DNA of 64,000 nt from Microbacterium trichothecenolyticum (GTDB lineage Bacteria; Actinomycetota; Actinomycetes; Actinomycetales; Microbacteriaceae): contig NZ_JAUTBF010000001.1 in NCBI RefSeq assembly GCF_030818955.1, forward strand, positions 682,001-746,000. The letters are read 5' to 3'. A program made the position numbers and the translations under genes. A model generated the notes under the pieces. That model was not told where the DNA came from, did not search any database, and saw nothing but the letters and a program-made list of their open reading frames with translations. Of the stretch, positions 53,616 through 63,243 are shown one piece after another; position 1 is the first letter of the stretch; each line of letters starts with the position of its first letter.

Positions 53616-55043
53616 TCAGGTCGCGTACCGCCCACGCAGGGGGAGCGTGAGCGCGAACCGCGCGCCGCCGGTTCTCGGGGCGTAGCGGACGTCGCCGTCG
53701 TGCGCGCGAGCGATTCCCCGCGCGATGGGCAGGCCCAGGCCGACCCCGGTCCCCGCCCGGGCCGCGTCCAGGCGCACGAGACGCTCGAAGATGCGCTCCC
53801 GGTCCGCCTCGGCCACTCCCGGGCCGTCGTCCGACACGGCGACGGCGGCCGCGGTCTCGGTCACGCTCACCTCGAGCTCGATCGAGCCACGGCCCCCGGT
53901 CGCCCGAGCGGCGTTCTCGACGAGGTTCGACAGCACCTGCGCGATGCGTCCGGCGTCCACGCGCACCGGCACGACGGCATCCGGAAGCACGCTGCACACC
54001 CGCACCGAGGGGTGAACCAGGTGCGCGCGCTCGACTTCGGCGGTGACGAGGGCCCGCAGGTCGATGTCGGAGCGCGTGAGATCGAGCCCCTGGTCGACGC
54101 GCGCCATCGTCAGCAGATCGTCGACCAGGCGGGATGCCCGGGTGGCCTCGCGGGCGACGTGGGCGGCCAGCATCTCGCGCTCGGGGCCGTCGAGGTCGGC
54201 TCGCACCAGGGTGTCTGCCGCGGCACGGATCCCCGCGACCGGCGTGCGCAGTTCGTGCGCCGCATCGGAGAGGAACGCCCGCAGGCGGGTCTCAGCCTGG
54301 CGAGCCGCCTGTTCGGCGCCGGTGACGTCGTCGATCATGTCGTCGAGCGCGGCGGCGACCCGGCCGATCTCGGTGTCTGATCGGGTGGGGTTCAGTCGTC
54401 GATCGCGATCACCCGCACCGATCGACCGCGCGATCTCGGACACCTGGTCCAATGGCCGGAGCGTGCCTCGCACGACCACGGTCACCGCGACCGCGGCGAG
54501 CACCAGGACACCGACCGACGCGAGCGCCATGATCCACCGCACCTGCGCGAGGGTCTCGTCGACGCCGGCGGCGGAGGCCGTGAGCGTCAGCGTCGACCCG
54601 TCGCTGAGCGTGGAGCTCAGTGTCACCAGGTCGTCGTCGCCCGTCACCGAGGAGGCCACGACGCGGACGTCGCTCGACGCGGCAGGCGTCGGCACCGACG
54701 GCTGGGCCGGACCGGGGCCACCGGGTCCGGGCGGAGAGTGGCGGAGTTGCTCGGGGCTCGGTCCCGCCACGACCGACTCGCCGCCCGCGCTGTCGATGCG
54801 AACGGCAAGGCCCTGGTCGGAGAGGCGTTCGGCGAGGTCTTCGTCGTCGACGGTGCCGACGAGTGACGCCGCCGCCGCAGCGCGGTCGCGCAGGCGTTCC
54901 TCGATCTGTCCGCGAAGGCGAGCCCCGAGCGCGATGTCGACGACCACCGACAGCACGATCAGCAGCACGGCCACGAGCGCCACCACGGCGATGATCGTGC
55001 GCCGACGAACGGAACCGGCGCGCAGGGGGCGCGGATCGCTCAC
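53616..55043 (-). CDS. Sensor histidine kinase (two-component, EnvZ/MprB type)
   Basis: A protein of 475 residues: membrane helix (18–40), a proline-rich extracellular domain of about 130 residues, second helix (170–191), HAMP domain, phosphoacceptor His263 in FLSDAAHELRTPVAG, then the ATPase with NLVENAARAT, DDGPGV and GVGLGLPIARGIA. It overlaps the response-regulator stop by four bases. The signal is unknown. Confidence 0.93.
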   Translation of the reverse strand: MSDPRPLRAGSVRRRTIIAVVALVAVLLIVLSVVVDIALGARLRGQIEERLRDRAAAAASLVGTVDDEDLAERLSDQGLAVRIDSAGGESVVAGPSPEQLRHSPPGPGGPGPAQPSVPTPAASSDVRVVASSVTGDDDLVTLSSTLSDGSTLTLTASAAGVDETLAQVRWIMALASVGVLVLAAVAVTVVVRGTLRPLDQVSEIARSIGAGDRDRRLNPTRSDTEIGRVAAALDDMIDDVTGAEQAARQAETRLRAFLSDAAHELRTPVAGIRAAADTLVRADLDGPEREMLAAHVAREATRASRLVDDLLTMARVDQGLDLTRSDIDLRALVTAEVERAHLVHPSVRVCSVLPDAVVPVRVDAGRIAQVLSNLVENAARATGGRGSIELEVSVTETAAAVAVSDDGPGVAEADRERIFERLVRLDAARAGTGVGLGLPIARGIARAHDGDVRYAPRTGGARFALTLPLRGRYAT

Positions 55044-55714
55044 GGACTCACGCTCAGTCGGTAGCCGAGCCCGCGCACGGTGTGGATCAGCCGGGGCCCC
55101 CGGGCCTCCATCTTCCGGCGCAGGGCGCTGAGGTGTACCTCGACGAGGTTCGGGTCGTAGTCGTCGTAGCCCCAGACCTGGGTGAGGATCTGCGCCTTCG
55201 ACAGTGTGCGTCCGCGGCTCTCGGCGAACAGGCGCAGCAGCCGGAACTCCGTCGCCGTCAGATCGAGCACCGATCCCGCACGGCGGGCCGTCGTGGCATC
55301 CGGATCCACCACCAGATCGCCCACCTCGATGGTCTGCGGGAGGCGGCCGCGTCGGCGCAGGACCGCGCTCGTCCGCGCGATCAGCTCCGCCATGGTGAAG
55401 GGCTTGACCACGTAGTCGTCGGCACCTTCGGCGAAGCCGCGCAGGCGGTCGTCGACCTCATCGCGCGCGGTGAGCATGATGACGGCCGCGTCGCTCGTGG
55501 CGCGTACCAGCGGCAGCAACCGGATGCCACTCGGTCCGGGCATCATCCAGTCCAGCACCACGAGGTCGGGGCGGAACGCCTCCAGACGCCCGGCGAGGTC
55601 GGTTCCGTCGGGCGCGGATTCGGCGATGAAGCCGTCGGCACGCAGCGACGTCGTGACGGCGACGCGGATGGTCTCGTCGTCGTCGAGGACGAGAACGCGA
55701 GCGGGAGATGGCAT
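55040..55714 (-). CDS. Response regulator, OmpR/PhoB type
   Basis: A protein of 224 residues from MPSPARVLVLDDDE. Receiver acidic residues 11–13, phosphorylation site Asp55 in VVLDWMMPG, conserved Lys in DDYVVKPF; the winged-helix domain ends ALRRKMEARGPRLIHTVRGLGYRL. It partners the downstream kinase. The gene is divergent from the proline-rich membrane protein, a possible target. Confidence 0.94.
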   Translation of the reverse strand: MPSPARVLVLDDDETIRVAVTTSLRADGFIAESAPDGTDLAGRLEAFRPDLVVLDWMMPGPSGIRLLPLVRATSDAAVIMLTARDEVDDRLRGFAEGADDYVVKPFTMAELIARTSAVLRRRGRLPQTIEVGDLVVDPDATTARRAGSVLDLTATEFRLLRLFAESRGRTLSKAQILTQVWGYDDYDPNLVEVHLSALRRKMEARGPRLIHTVRGLGYRLSVSP

Positions 55715-55854
55715 CCGGCCCACGCTAGGGGTGAACGCTGGACACCGGGTATGCGAACGGCATGGGTTGACTCCGCCGCGATGAGCTTCAGGCTCGCTTC
55801 AGTCGCCGTACGAAAGCTGGTTCTCGAGCCGGTGATCGCCATCGGCGCAGAGAG

Positions 55855-56358
55855 ATGGTCATGAACGACGACGACGACAACCCCACCCTTCCCCTTCCGC
55901 GAATGGACGACGCGCCCGAACCGTCGCGCCGCTCGTGGAAGCGTCCGGCGCTGATCGCGGGCGCGGTCATCGTGGCGGCGGGCCTGACCGGCGGAACCGC
56001 CGCGCTGGCTTCGTCGTCGGGCGGCACACCGGCCCTGACCTCGGCGACCTCGGCGCCGAACGCCGACGGCGTCTCGCCGGGCACTGTCACACCCACGCCC
56101 GGTGCCACGCCGACCGCGGCCCCCTCCGACGGCGCACAGCCCTCACCGCCCTCCGACGGCGCCGCGCCCGCAGGTCGGGGTGGCGGTCCGAAGCCGAGCG
56201 AGTGCGGTTCCGGTGGTCCCGGCGCGCCGACCCCGCCTGCTGACGGCTCGGCCCCGACCCCGCCCGCCCCGCCGGCTGACGGCTCGGCCCCGACGCCGCC
56301 CGCCCCCGGGACGGAACCCGGCACCGGGGCCACACCGCCCGCGCAGTCCGGTTCGTGA
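55855..56358 (+). CDS. Membrane-anchored proline/alanine-rich protein
   Basis: A protein of 167 residues: acidic cytoplasmic start (MNDDDDNPTLPLPRMDD), one membrane helix (PALIAGAVIVAAGLTGGTAAL), then an extracellular low-complexity tail with PPADGSAPTPPAP repeated in tandem. It lies divergent from the two-component system and may be its target or accessory. The function is unknown. An ATG nine bases downstream of the first (MVMNDDDD) is also possible. Confidence 0.7.
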   Translation: MVMNDDDDNPTLPLPRMDDAPEPSRRSWKRPALIAGAVIVAAGLTGGTAALASSSGGTPALTSATSAPNADGVSPGTVTPTPGATPTAAPSDGAQPSPPSDGAAPAGRGGGPKPSECGSGGPGAPTPPADGSAPTPPAPPADGSAPTPPAPGTEPGTGATPPAQSGS

Positions 56359-56366
56359 GCGCACTG

Positions 56367-56418
56367 CCGCGCTGACCGCCGCGCCACGCGTCGTGCGTGC
56401 AGGGTGCGGTCAGCGCGG
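56367..56418 (+). terminator. Hairpin after the proline-rich membrane protein gene
   Basis: CCGCGCTGACCGC (56367–56379) pairs perfectly with GCGGTCAGCGCGG (56406–56418) around a 26-base loop. It starts eight bases past the stop codon. Confidence 0.7.
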
Positions 56419-56435
56419 TGGGGCACGATCGAAGG

Positions 56436-57356
56436 GTGGCGAACACCAAGACACGGCCGAGGTCGTCGACCGGGCGCCGGCCCTCGCGCCGGTCGGGGAC
56501 CCGTCGTCGATCGCGCCGCCCCGCGTCTGCCGTCATTCGGCGACGGCGCGTCGCGATCGGTGTGATCGGTGCACTGCTGGTCGGCCTGGTCGCACTCGCG
56601 ATCACGCCGCTCGTGGGACTCGTCTCGGCGTGGAACGTCGAAACCCGCCGTGCAGCCATCGACCTCACGTCGTTCGACCCCGGCACCCTCATCAGCGATG
56701 CCGATTTCTACGACGGCGATGCCATGACGGCTGACGAGATCCAGTCCTTCCTCGACGAGCAGGTCGGTTCGTGCCGCAACGACTCGTGTCTGAACGTGCT
56801 CACGACGACGCTGCCCGCGCGCGCACCCGTGGTGTCGGATGCCACCGGCGAGACCGTGTGCGAGGGATACGACGGTGGCGAGCTCACGGCCGCCCAGGTC
56901 ATCGACCGCATCCAGCGCGCGTGCGGAATCTCTGCGAAGGTCCTGCTCGTCACGCTGCAGAAGGAGCAGAGCCTTGTCTCCGGCCGGATTGCTCGCGCGC
57001 CCGAGCCACGAGAGTTGGGCGCGGCGATGGGTGCGCGGTGCCCCGACGATGCCGCGTGCGACCCCGGGATCGCGGGGTTCGCGGCACAGGTGGCCCAGGG
57101 CGCTACGGACCTGAAGTCGTACAGCGCCTCCGACTACATGCGCCAGCCCGGGACGCACTACCTCGCGTACTCACCCGATCCCTCGTGCGGTGGCTCCGAC
57201 GTGGCGATCACGAACGAGGCGACGGCTGCCCTCTACAACTACACGCCGTATCAACCGAACGCGGCGGCCCTCGCCGCACGGTGGGGGACCGGCGACTCGT
57301 GCTCGGCGTATGGCAACCGCAACTTCGCGCTGTACTGGGCCCTGTGGTTCGGCTGA
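56436..57356 (+). CDS. Exported protein with one membrane anchor, cell-wall-hydrolase-like
   Basis: A protein of about 306 residues. A very basic start (RSSTGRRPSRRSGTRRRSRRP) precedes a membrane helix ([24 protein letters not shown]). The rest is extracellular, with LISDADFYDGDAMTADEIQSFLDEQVGSC, KVLLVTLQKEQSLVSG and GNRNFALYWALWFG and several cysteines. Similar proteins in Microbacteriaceae are loosely described as glucosaminidase- or hemagglutinin-like; I cannot confirm the activity. The GTG start is provisional. Confidence 0.65.
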   Translation: MANTKTRPRSSTGRRPSRRSGTRRRSRRPASAVIRRRRVAIGVIGALLVGLVALAITPLVGLVSAWNVETRRAAIDLTSFDPGTLISDADFYDGDAMTADEIQSFLDEQVGSCRNDSCLNVLTTTLPARAPVVSDATGETVCEGYDGGELTAAQVIDRIQRACGISAKVLLVTLQKEQSLVSGRIARAPEPRELGAAMGARCPDDAACDPGIAGFAAQVAQGATDLKSYSASDYMRQPGTHYLAYSPDPSCGGSDVAITNEATAALYNYTPYQPNAAALAARWGTGDSCSAYGNRNFALYWALWFG

Positions 57357-57539
57357 CTTCTGTGTCGGTCACGACCTCTCGCGCCGTGCCGAGCCCCGCT
57401 CGCGCCGCGGCACAAAGTCGGTCGTGTGCGTAACGTCCGTCCAGAGCGGCGGATGCCACGGAGTTTATGCACATCCCTGACCTTGTGCCCCGCGCGGAAC
57501 GCCTCGCCGCAGCCGCAGCACGCCCAGGGAATGACAGTG

Positions 57540-57568
57540 TTGTGATTTCGTTATGAACGAGTGATAAT
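57540..57568 (+). promoter_or_regulatory. Promoter of the DUF3145 gene (TTGTGA-N17-GATAAT)
   Basis: A close match to the sigma-70 consensus with ideal 17-base spacing, about 70 bases before the ATG at 57644, giving an ordinary leader with the ribosome-binding site GAAGGAGA. The remainder of 57357–57643 shows no gene. Confidence 0.75.
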
Positions 57569-57643
57569 GGCCGGGACAATCGAAAATACGCCGGCACTCC
57601 GTCACAGGTCGTAGGGGAAGACGTACCTGACGAAGGAGAGACC

Positions 57644-58147
57644 ATGGCGATCACGTCTTCGCGCGGAGTGATCCTGATTCACTCCGCGCCCCGCGCGCTG
57701 TGCCCCCACCTGGAGTGGGCGGTCGGACGCGCGCTCGGCCGCGCCGTGAACTTCGACTGGGCCGATCAACCGGTGCTCACGGGAAGCCGACGCGCCGAGT
57801 TCTACTGGGAGGGCCCGGTCGGCTCGGGTGCGGCCCTGGCCAGCGCCATCCGCGGCTGGGAGCATCTGCGCTTCGAGGTGAGTGAAGATCCCACGCCCCG
57901 TAGCGACGGTGGCCGGTGGATGCACACGCCCGGTCTCGGCATCCACTACGCCCAGACCGACGCGAGCGGGAACGTCGTCATCGGTGAAGACCGGGTGCGC
58001 TACGCGATGGAGATCGCCTGCGGCGATGCCGTCGAACTGCAGCGCGAACTCGACATCGCCCTGGGGTCGGCCTGGGACGAGGAACTCGAACCGTTCCGTC
58101 ACGCCGGCCACGACCAGCAGATCGTCTGGCTGCACAAGGTCGGATAA
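57644..58147 (+). CDS. DUF3145 family protein
   Basis: A protein of 167 residues of a family restricted to actinobacteria (SRGVILIHSAPRALCPHLEWAVGRALG at the start, FDWADQPVLTGSRRAEFYWEGPVGSGA, RYAMEIACGDAVELQRELDIALGSAWDEELEPFRHAG). No catalytic motif is evident. It has a strong promoter and ribosome-binding site. It is often found near fatty-acid synthesis genes, as here. Confidence 0.9.
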   Translation: MAITSSRGVILIHSAPRALCPHLEWAVGRALGRAVNFDWADQPVLTGSRRAEFYWEGPVGSGAALASAIRGWEHLRFEVSEDPTPRSDGGRWMHTPGLGIHYAQTDASGNVVIGEDRVRYAMEIACGDAVELQRELDIALGSAWDEELEPFRHAGHDQQIVWLHKVG

Positions 58148-58234
58148 GACGTCGGGCGGGGGAGGCGCCACTACCGGAGGCCGGTGATCGCCCCCGGCAT
58201 CGGGACCGCGTATCCCTCGCCCGATCAGAAGAAA

Positions 58235-58278
58235 CGCCCTCCGGCATCCTCGATCAGATCGAAGGATGCCGGAGGGCG
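58235..58278. terminator. Bidirectional terminator between DUF3145 and fabF
   Basis: A perfect 16-bp stem, CGCCCTCCGGCATCCT (58235–58250) with its complement (58263–58278), and a 12-base loop. It lies between two converging genes. Confidence 0.8.
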
Positions 58279-58292
58279 CTCGTCGTGCGGCC

Positions 58293-59531
58293 TCAGACCG
58301 ACGCGATGGCCACGACGGCGTTGTGCCCACCGAAGCCGAAGGAGTTGCTGATCGCGAGCTGGTCGCCCGCGCCGAGCTCGATCGGTGAACCGGAGAGGGC
58401 GAAGGGCACCTCGGGGTCTTGCTCGGTGAGGTTGATGGTCGGCGGGGCGACGCGGTTCTGCAGCGCGAGCACCGTGAAGATCGCTTCGAGCGCACCCGTT
58501 CCGCCGAGCAGGTGGCCGGTGGAGGACTTGGTCGCCGACACGGGGATCTCGTCGATGCGCTCACCGAACACCGCACGCAGCGCCTGGTACTCGTTCGGGT
58601 CGCCGACGGGGGTCGAGGTGGCGTGGGCGTTGATGTGCGTGACGTCGTCGACGGACGCGCCGGCCATGTCGAGCGCCATGCGCACGGCACGCGCCGCGCC
58701 GCGACCCTCGGGGTCGTTCGCGGTGATGTGGTACGAGTCGGCCGTCACGCCACCGCCGACGATCGAGGCGTAGATCTTCGCACCGCGCGCCTTGGCGTGC
58801 TCCTCGGTCTCGAGGATCAGCACGCCCGCACCCTCGCCCATGACGAAGCCGTCGCGGTCGATGCTGGCCGGACGCGAGGCCGTCTCGGGGGAGTCGTTGC
58901 GCTTGGACAGCGCCTGCATCGACGCGAACGACGCGATGGTGATCGGGTGGATGGCCGACTCGGTGCCGCCGGCGATCACGACGTCGGCGAGACCGTCGCG
59001 GATGTGCTGCACCGCGTTGACGATCGACTCGGTGCTCGACGCGCACGCCGAAGCCACGGTGCGGGCGAACGCGCGGGCGTTGAAGTGCAGCGACAGGTTG
59101 CCCGCGGCAGCGTTGGGCATGAGCATGGGCACCGTCATGGGCATGACCCGACGGGGGCCCTTCTCACGCAAGACGTCCCACGCGTCCAGCAGCGTCCAGA
59201 CGCCGCCGATGCCGGTGGCGAAGTCCACCCCGAGACGGTCGGGATCGATGTCGGGCGCACCCGCGTCTTCCCACGCCTCTTTCGCCGCGACCAGAGCCAG
59301 CTGCGACGACGGGTCGAGGCGCTTGGCCACCGGACGCTCGAGGACGGTCTCGGGTCGCACGAGCGCCTCGGCGGCGAAGGTGACGGGAAGCTGGTACTTC
59401 TCGACCCACTCGTGCTCGAGGGTGCGCGCGCCGGAGGTGCCGGCCAGCAGGGCGGACCAGCTCTCGGGTGCCGTTCCGCCGATAGGCGAGGTGGCGCCGA
59501 TGCCGGTGACGACGATGCGGGGTGTGCTCAT
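58293..59531 (-). CDS. fabF: Beta-ketoacyl-ACP synthase II
   Basis: A protein of 412 residues, a condensing enzyme of type II fatty-acid synthesis. The Cys-His-His triad is Cys163 in VASACASSTES, His in INAHATSTPVGD and His in KSSTGHLLGGTGA. GIGATSPIG is at the start and NSFGFGGHNA at the end. It is last in the fabD–fabH–acpP–fabF operon. Confidence 0.97.
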   Translation of the reverse strand: MSTPRIVVTGIGATSPIGGTAPESWSALLAGTSGARTLEHEWVEKYQLPVTFAAEALVRPETVLERPVAKRLDPSSQLALVAAKEAWEDAGAPDIDPDRLGVDFATGIGGVWTLLDAWDVLREKGPRRVMPMTVPMLMPNAAAGNLSLHFNARAFARTVASACASSTESIVNAVQHIRDGLADVVIAGGTESAIHPITIASFASMQALSKRNDSPETASRPASIDRDGFVMGEGAGVLILETEEHAKARGAKIYASIVGGGVTADSYHITANDPEGRGAARAVRMALDMAGASVDDVTHINAHATSTPVGDPNEYQALRAVFGERIDEIPVSATKSSTGHLLGGTGALEAIFTVLALQNRVAPPTINLTEQDPEVPFALSGSPIELGAGDQLAISNSFGFGGHNAVVAIASV

Positions 59532-59570
59532 GAGGTGCGAAATCCTTGCTGCGGACCGATGGGACCTGAG

Positions 59571-59594
59571 CGGTGGGGGCCGAAGCCCCCACCG
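59571..59594 (-). terminator. Hairpin between acpP and fabF
   Basis: A 10-bp stem with a CGAA tetraloop. It may partly terminate or stabilise the acpP transcript, giving more carrier protein than FabF. Confidence 0.6.
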
Positions 59595-59600
59595 GGAGAA

Positions 59601-59849
59601 TCAGGCCTGGTTCGAGGTGATGAACGTGACGGCGTCGCCGACGGTCTTGAGGTTCTTGACCTCGTCGTCGGGAATGGTCACGCCGAACTTCTCCTCGGCG
59701 TTGACGACGATCGTCATCATCGAGATGGAGTCGATGTCGAGGTCGTCGGTGAACGACTTCTCGAGGGCGACCTCGTCGGCCGAGATGCCCGTCTCGTCGG
59801 TGATGAGCTCGGCAAGGCCGGCGAGAACCTCGTCGTTGGTGAATGCCAT
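59601..59849 (-). CDS. acpP: Acyl carrier protein
   Basis: An acidic four-helix protein of 82 residues. Ser41 in DDLDIDSISMM is the phosphopantetheine site. ACAGGAGACATC precedes the ATG. It carries growing chains between FabD, FabH and FabF, whose genes flank it. Confidence 0.97.
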   Translation of the reverse strand: MAFTNDEVLAGLAELITDETGISADEVALEKSFTDDLDIDSISMMTIVVNAEEKFGVTIPDDEVKNLKTVGDAVTFITSNQA

Positions 59850-59918
59850 GATGTCTCCTGTTGTGTCGGGGATGAGGCCCGATGGGCCCCGATCAGTTTA
59901 GGGTTCGATGACGCTGCG

Positions 59919-60923
59919 TCAGGGAAGCACGACGACCTGCGCGCCGAAGACCAGACCGGCACCGAAGCCGATCTGCAGCGCGAGTCCGCCGCTGAGCTCG
60001 GGATGCTCCTCGAGCAGGCGGTGAGTGGCGAGCGGGATGGATGCTGCCGACGTGTTGCCCGTGGTCTCGATATCGCGACCGATGACCACCGTCTCGGGCA
60101 GACCGAGCTGCTTGGCGAACTCGTCGATGATGCGCATGTTCGCCTGGTGGGGGACGAACGCTGCCAGGTCGCTCGGCTCGATGCCCGCGGCCTCGATCGC
60201 CTGACGGGCGACCTTGACCATCTCCCACACAGCCCAGCGGAAGACCGTCGGGCCTTCCTGGCGCAACGTCGGCCACGGAGCCGTGCCGTCGCGGAACTCG
60301 GTGAGGGTGGCGTTCATGCTCACGGCGTCGGCCTTGGAACCGTCGGAGCCCCAGATGGTGGGTCCGATACCCGGGGTGTCGCTGGGTCCGACGACGACCG
60401 CGCCCGCACCGTCGCCGAGAAGGAACGAGATGCTGCGGTCCGTCGGGTCGACGATGTCGCTGAGCTTCTCGGCGCCGACGACGACGACGTGCTTCGCGAG
60501 CCCGCCACGGATGAGCGCATCGGCCTGACCCACGCCGTACGCGAACCCGGCGCACGCGGCGTTGACGTCGTAGGCTGCGGCGGGGTTCGCGCCGATGCGG
60601 TCGGCGACGATGGCGGATGCCGACGGCGTCTGCTTCGGGTTGCTGATGGTCGCCACGATCACGGCGTCGATGTCTTCGGGCGCGACGCCCGACTTCTCGA
60701 CGGCCTCGCGGGCGGCTTCGGAGGCCAGGTCGATGGCATCCGTCTCCTTGTTCGCGCGGACGCGCGTGACGATGCCGGTGCGTTGACGGATCCACTCGTC
60801 GCTGGAGTCGATGGGCCCGACGAGGTCGTCGTTGGGCACGAAGTTCTCGCCGCGGGCAGCGCCGTACGAGTAGATGCGCGTGTGGGCCGGGCCCTGCAGC
60901 TGACGGAGGGTGGGGGTGCTCAT
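59919..60923 (-). CDS. fabH: Beta-ketoacyl-ACP synthase III
   Basis: A protein of 334 residues that starts chains from a short acyl-CoA. The triad is Cys124 in DVNAACAGFAYG, His in PHQANMRI and Asn in ETTGNTSAASIP. The WIRQRTGI substrate-pocket segment is present. The start overlaps the fabD stop by ATGA. Confidence 0.97.
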   Translation of the reverse strand: MSTPTLRQLQGPAHTRIYSYGAARGENFVPNDDLVGPIDSSDEWIRQRTGIVTRVRANKETDAIDLASEAAREAVEKSGVAPEDIDAVIVATISNPKQTPSASAIVADRIGANPAAAYDVNAACAGFAYGVGQADALIRGGLAKHVVVVGAEKLSDIVDPTDRSISFLLGDGAGAVVVGPSDTPGIGPTIWGSDGSKADAVSMNATLTEFRDGTAPWPTLRQEGPTVFRWAVWEMVKVARQAIEAAGIEPSDLAAFVPHQANMRIIDEFAKQLGLPETVVIGRDIETTGNTSAASIPLATHRLLEEHPELSGGLALQIGFGAGLVFGAQVVVLP

Positions 60924-61840
60924 GCCTGGTCTTCCTTCAGGAGTGAGACGGCCGCGTCGAGGTCGTCGGGGGTCTTCACCGCCACGGTCGGCGTGCCGCG
61001 CAGGGCGCGCTTGGCGAGCCCGGTGAGGGCGCCCGCGGGGGAGAGTTCGATGATGCCGGTCACGCCGTGCTCGGCGAACGAGGCCATGCAGCGATCCCAG
61101 TGCACGGGTGAGGCGACCTGTGCGACGACGAGATCGAGCGCTCGGCGGCCCTCCGTCACGACGGAACCGTCGGAGTTCGTCCACAGGGTCGTCGTGGGGC
61201 CGGAGACCGCGACATCGGCGGCTGCTGAACGCAGCGCTTCGACGGCGGGCTCCATGAAGCGCGTGTGGAACGCCCCGGCGACCTGCAGCGGAATGACGCG
61301 AGCGCCGCGTGGCGCCTCGGCCGCGAGTTCGTCCAGCGCCGGCAGCTCGCCCGCGGCGACGATCTGTCCGCCGCCGTTGTAGTTGGCGGGGGTGAGTCCG
61401 AGCGCGTCGAGGCGTTCGAGCACGGTCTGCTCGTCGCCACCGACGACGGCGCTCATGCCCGTCTCGACCGCGGCGGCCGCCTCGGCCATCGCCCGACCGC
61501 GCAGGCCCACGAGGCGCAGCGCGTCGGCGTCGCCCAGGACTCCGGATGCCGCCAGCGCGGCGATCTCGCCGACGGAATGCCCCGCGACTCCGGCGACGGG
61601 CGTCTCGATGCGCTCGTTCAGCGCAGCCCACGACAGCAGGCTCGCAGCGACGATCAGCGGCTGGGCGACGCTCGTGTCGCGGATCTGATCGGCATCCCAT
61701 TCGGTGCCGGCTGCCACGAGGTCGACGCCAGCTTGTTCGGAGTAAGCGGCGAGGCGCTCACGCGCCCCGTCGAGCTCGAGCCATGGCGTGAGGAACCCGG
61801 GGGTCTGCGACCCCTGCCCGGGGAAGACGGCGATGATCAC
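60920..61840 (-). CDS. fabD: Malonyl-CoA:ACP transacylase
   Basis: A protein of 306 residues. FPGQGSQTPGFL is at the start, the nucleophile Ser89 in GHSVGEIAALAASG, and the catalytic His in VAGAFHTRFMEP. It loads malonate on AcpP. It starts at a GTG 82 bases after the regulator's stop and is the first gene of the fab operon. Confidence 0.96.
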   Translation of the reverse strand: MIIAVFPGQGSQTPGFLTPWLELDGARERLAAYSEQAGVDLVAAGTEWDADQIRDTSVAQPLIVAASLLSWAALNERIETPVAGVAGHSVGEIAALAASGVLGDADALRLVGLRGRAMAEAAAAVETGMSAVVGGDEQTVLERLDALGLTPANYNGGGQIVAAGELPALDELAAEAPRGARVIPLQVAGAFHTRFMEPAVEALRSAAADVAVSGPTTTLWTNSDGSVVTEGRRALDLVVAQVASPVHWDRCMASFAEHGVTGIIELSPAGALTGLAKRALRGTPTVAVKTPDDLDAAVSLLKEDQA

Positions 61841-61922
61841 CGTCCCATCCTGCCAAGGATCGAGCGTCGGCTTATGGAGGTATCGACACAGATATGCGGC
61901 GTGTCTTTGTGCGAGCCGTGCA

Positions 61923-63239
61923 TCACCGTCCGGCGGACAGGCGCCGACCGGCCGGCCCGCGGCGCCTCGTGGCATCCGTCCCGATCGAGCCGAGGATCAA
62001 CGCGGTCTGCAGGATCAGCGCCTCGCGGGGGCCCGTGGCATCCCACCCGATGACCTCCGACACGCGCTTCAAGCGGTAACGCACGGTGTTGGGGTGCACG
62101 TACAGCTCACGCGCGGTCGCCTCGAGCGAGCGGCCGTTGTCGAGATAGCTCCAGAGCGTCGAGACGAGGTCGGCACTGTGCTCGTGCAGGGGGCGGAACA
62201 CGCGGTCGACCAGCGTCTGCTTCGCCACCGCATCGCCGGCCAGCGCCCGCTCGGGGAGCAGATCGTCGGCTTCCACCGGCCGTGGGGCGTTGCGCCAGGC
62301 GCGCGCGACGGCGAAGCCCGCCAGGGCGGCTCGGGCGCTCTGTCCGGCATCGACGAGAGCTGCCACCGGCGGGCCGAGCACGAGGTGGCCCGACCCGAAA
62401 CCGGGCTCGAGTCGCTTGGCGATCTCGGTGAACGGCAGTTCTGAGGCGTCATCGCCGTGACGGGCGGGCACGTCAGCGCGCCCCAGCACGAGCACCAGAC
62501 GCGATCCCTGCACGCCGATCAGCACGTCGACGCCGAGTTTGCGCGCGGTGCGCCGCACCTGGTCGACGTCGAACTGCGGGGGAGTGGTGCCCACGAGCAC
62601 GGCGACCTCGCCGTGGCCGTGCCATCCGAGCGCGGCGATCCGGCTGGGGAGTTCGTCATCGGCCTCGCCGGTGAGGATCGAGTCGACGACGAGCGCTTCG
62701 AGCCGCGCATCCCACAGCCCGCGGGCCTCGGCCGCACGCGCGTACACGTCGGCGGCCGCGAAGGCGACCTCGCGCGAGTACAGCAGCATCGCCTCGCGCA
62801 CCGTCTTCGAGCGACCCGCGACGCGCTCTTCCATCACCTCGACGGTGACGCGTACGAGCTGGAGCGTCTGCGTGAGGCTCACGCTGCGCAGCAGTTCGCG
62901 GGGCGCCGCGGCGAAGATGTCCGAGGCGATCGCGGGAGTGGATGCCGGATCCTCGACCCACTGCGTGAACGACGTGATGCCGGCCTGTGCCACCAGCCCG
63001 ACGGCTGACCGCCTCGCCGGGGGCATCCCGGCGTACCAGGGCAGCGTCTCTTCGAGGCGCTGGATGGTCGCGGTCGCAAGGTCGCCGGAGATGCGGCGAA
63101 GCCAGGCGAGCGTGTCGGCCTTGTCGCGCGCGGCGGCATCGGCCCCGAGCGCCGCGGGGTCGTCCACGTCACCACTGACGCGATCGGGACCGACCCCGCC
63201 CGAGAGGGAAGAATCGGTCCCGATCGACAGATCACTCAC
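61923..63239 (-). CDS. fasR: PucR/CdaR-type regulator, FasR-like
   Basis: A protein of 438 residues from a GTG just past the aceE stop. The carboxy-terminal domain is a PucR-type helix-turn-helix (SYLDNGRSLEATARELYVHPNTVRYRLKRVSEVIG), and the rest matches the actinobacterial fatty-acid synthesis regulator layout (ISGDLATATIQRLEETLPWY...). FasR-type proteins activate the fabD operon immediately downstream. The gene symbol is given by context and similarity as remembered. Confidence 0.85.
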   Translation of the reverse strand: MSDLSIGTDSSLSGGVGPDRVSGDVDDPAALGADAAARDKADTLAWLRRISGDLATATIQRLEETLPWYAGMPPARRSAVGLVAQAGITSFTQWVEDPASTPAIASDIFAAAPRELLRSVSLTQTLQLVRVTVEVMEERVAGRSKTVREAMLLYSREVAFAAADVYARAAEARGLWDARLEALVVDSILTGEADDELPSRIAALGWHGHGEVAVLVGTTPPQFDVDQVRRTARKLGVDVLIGVQGSRLVLVLGRADVPARHGDDASELPFTEIAKRLEPGFGSGHLVLGPPVAALVDAGQSARAALAGFAVARAWRNAPRPVEADDLLPERALAGDAVAKQTLVDRVFRPLHEHSADLVSTLWSYLDNGRSLEATARELYVHPNTVRYRLKRVSEVIGWDATGPREALILQTALILGSIGTDATRRRGPAGRRLSAGR

Positions 63240-63243
63240 GCCG

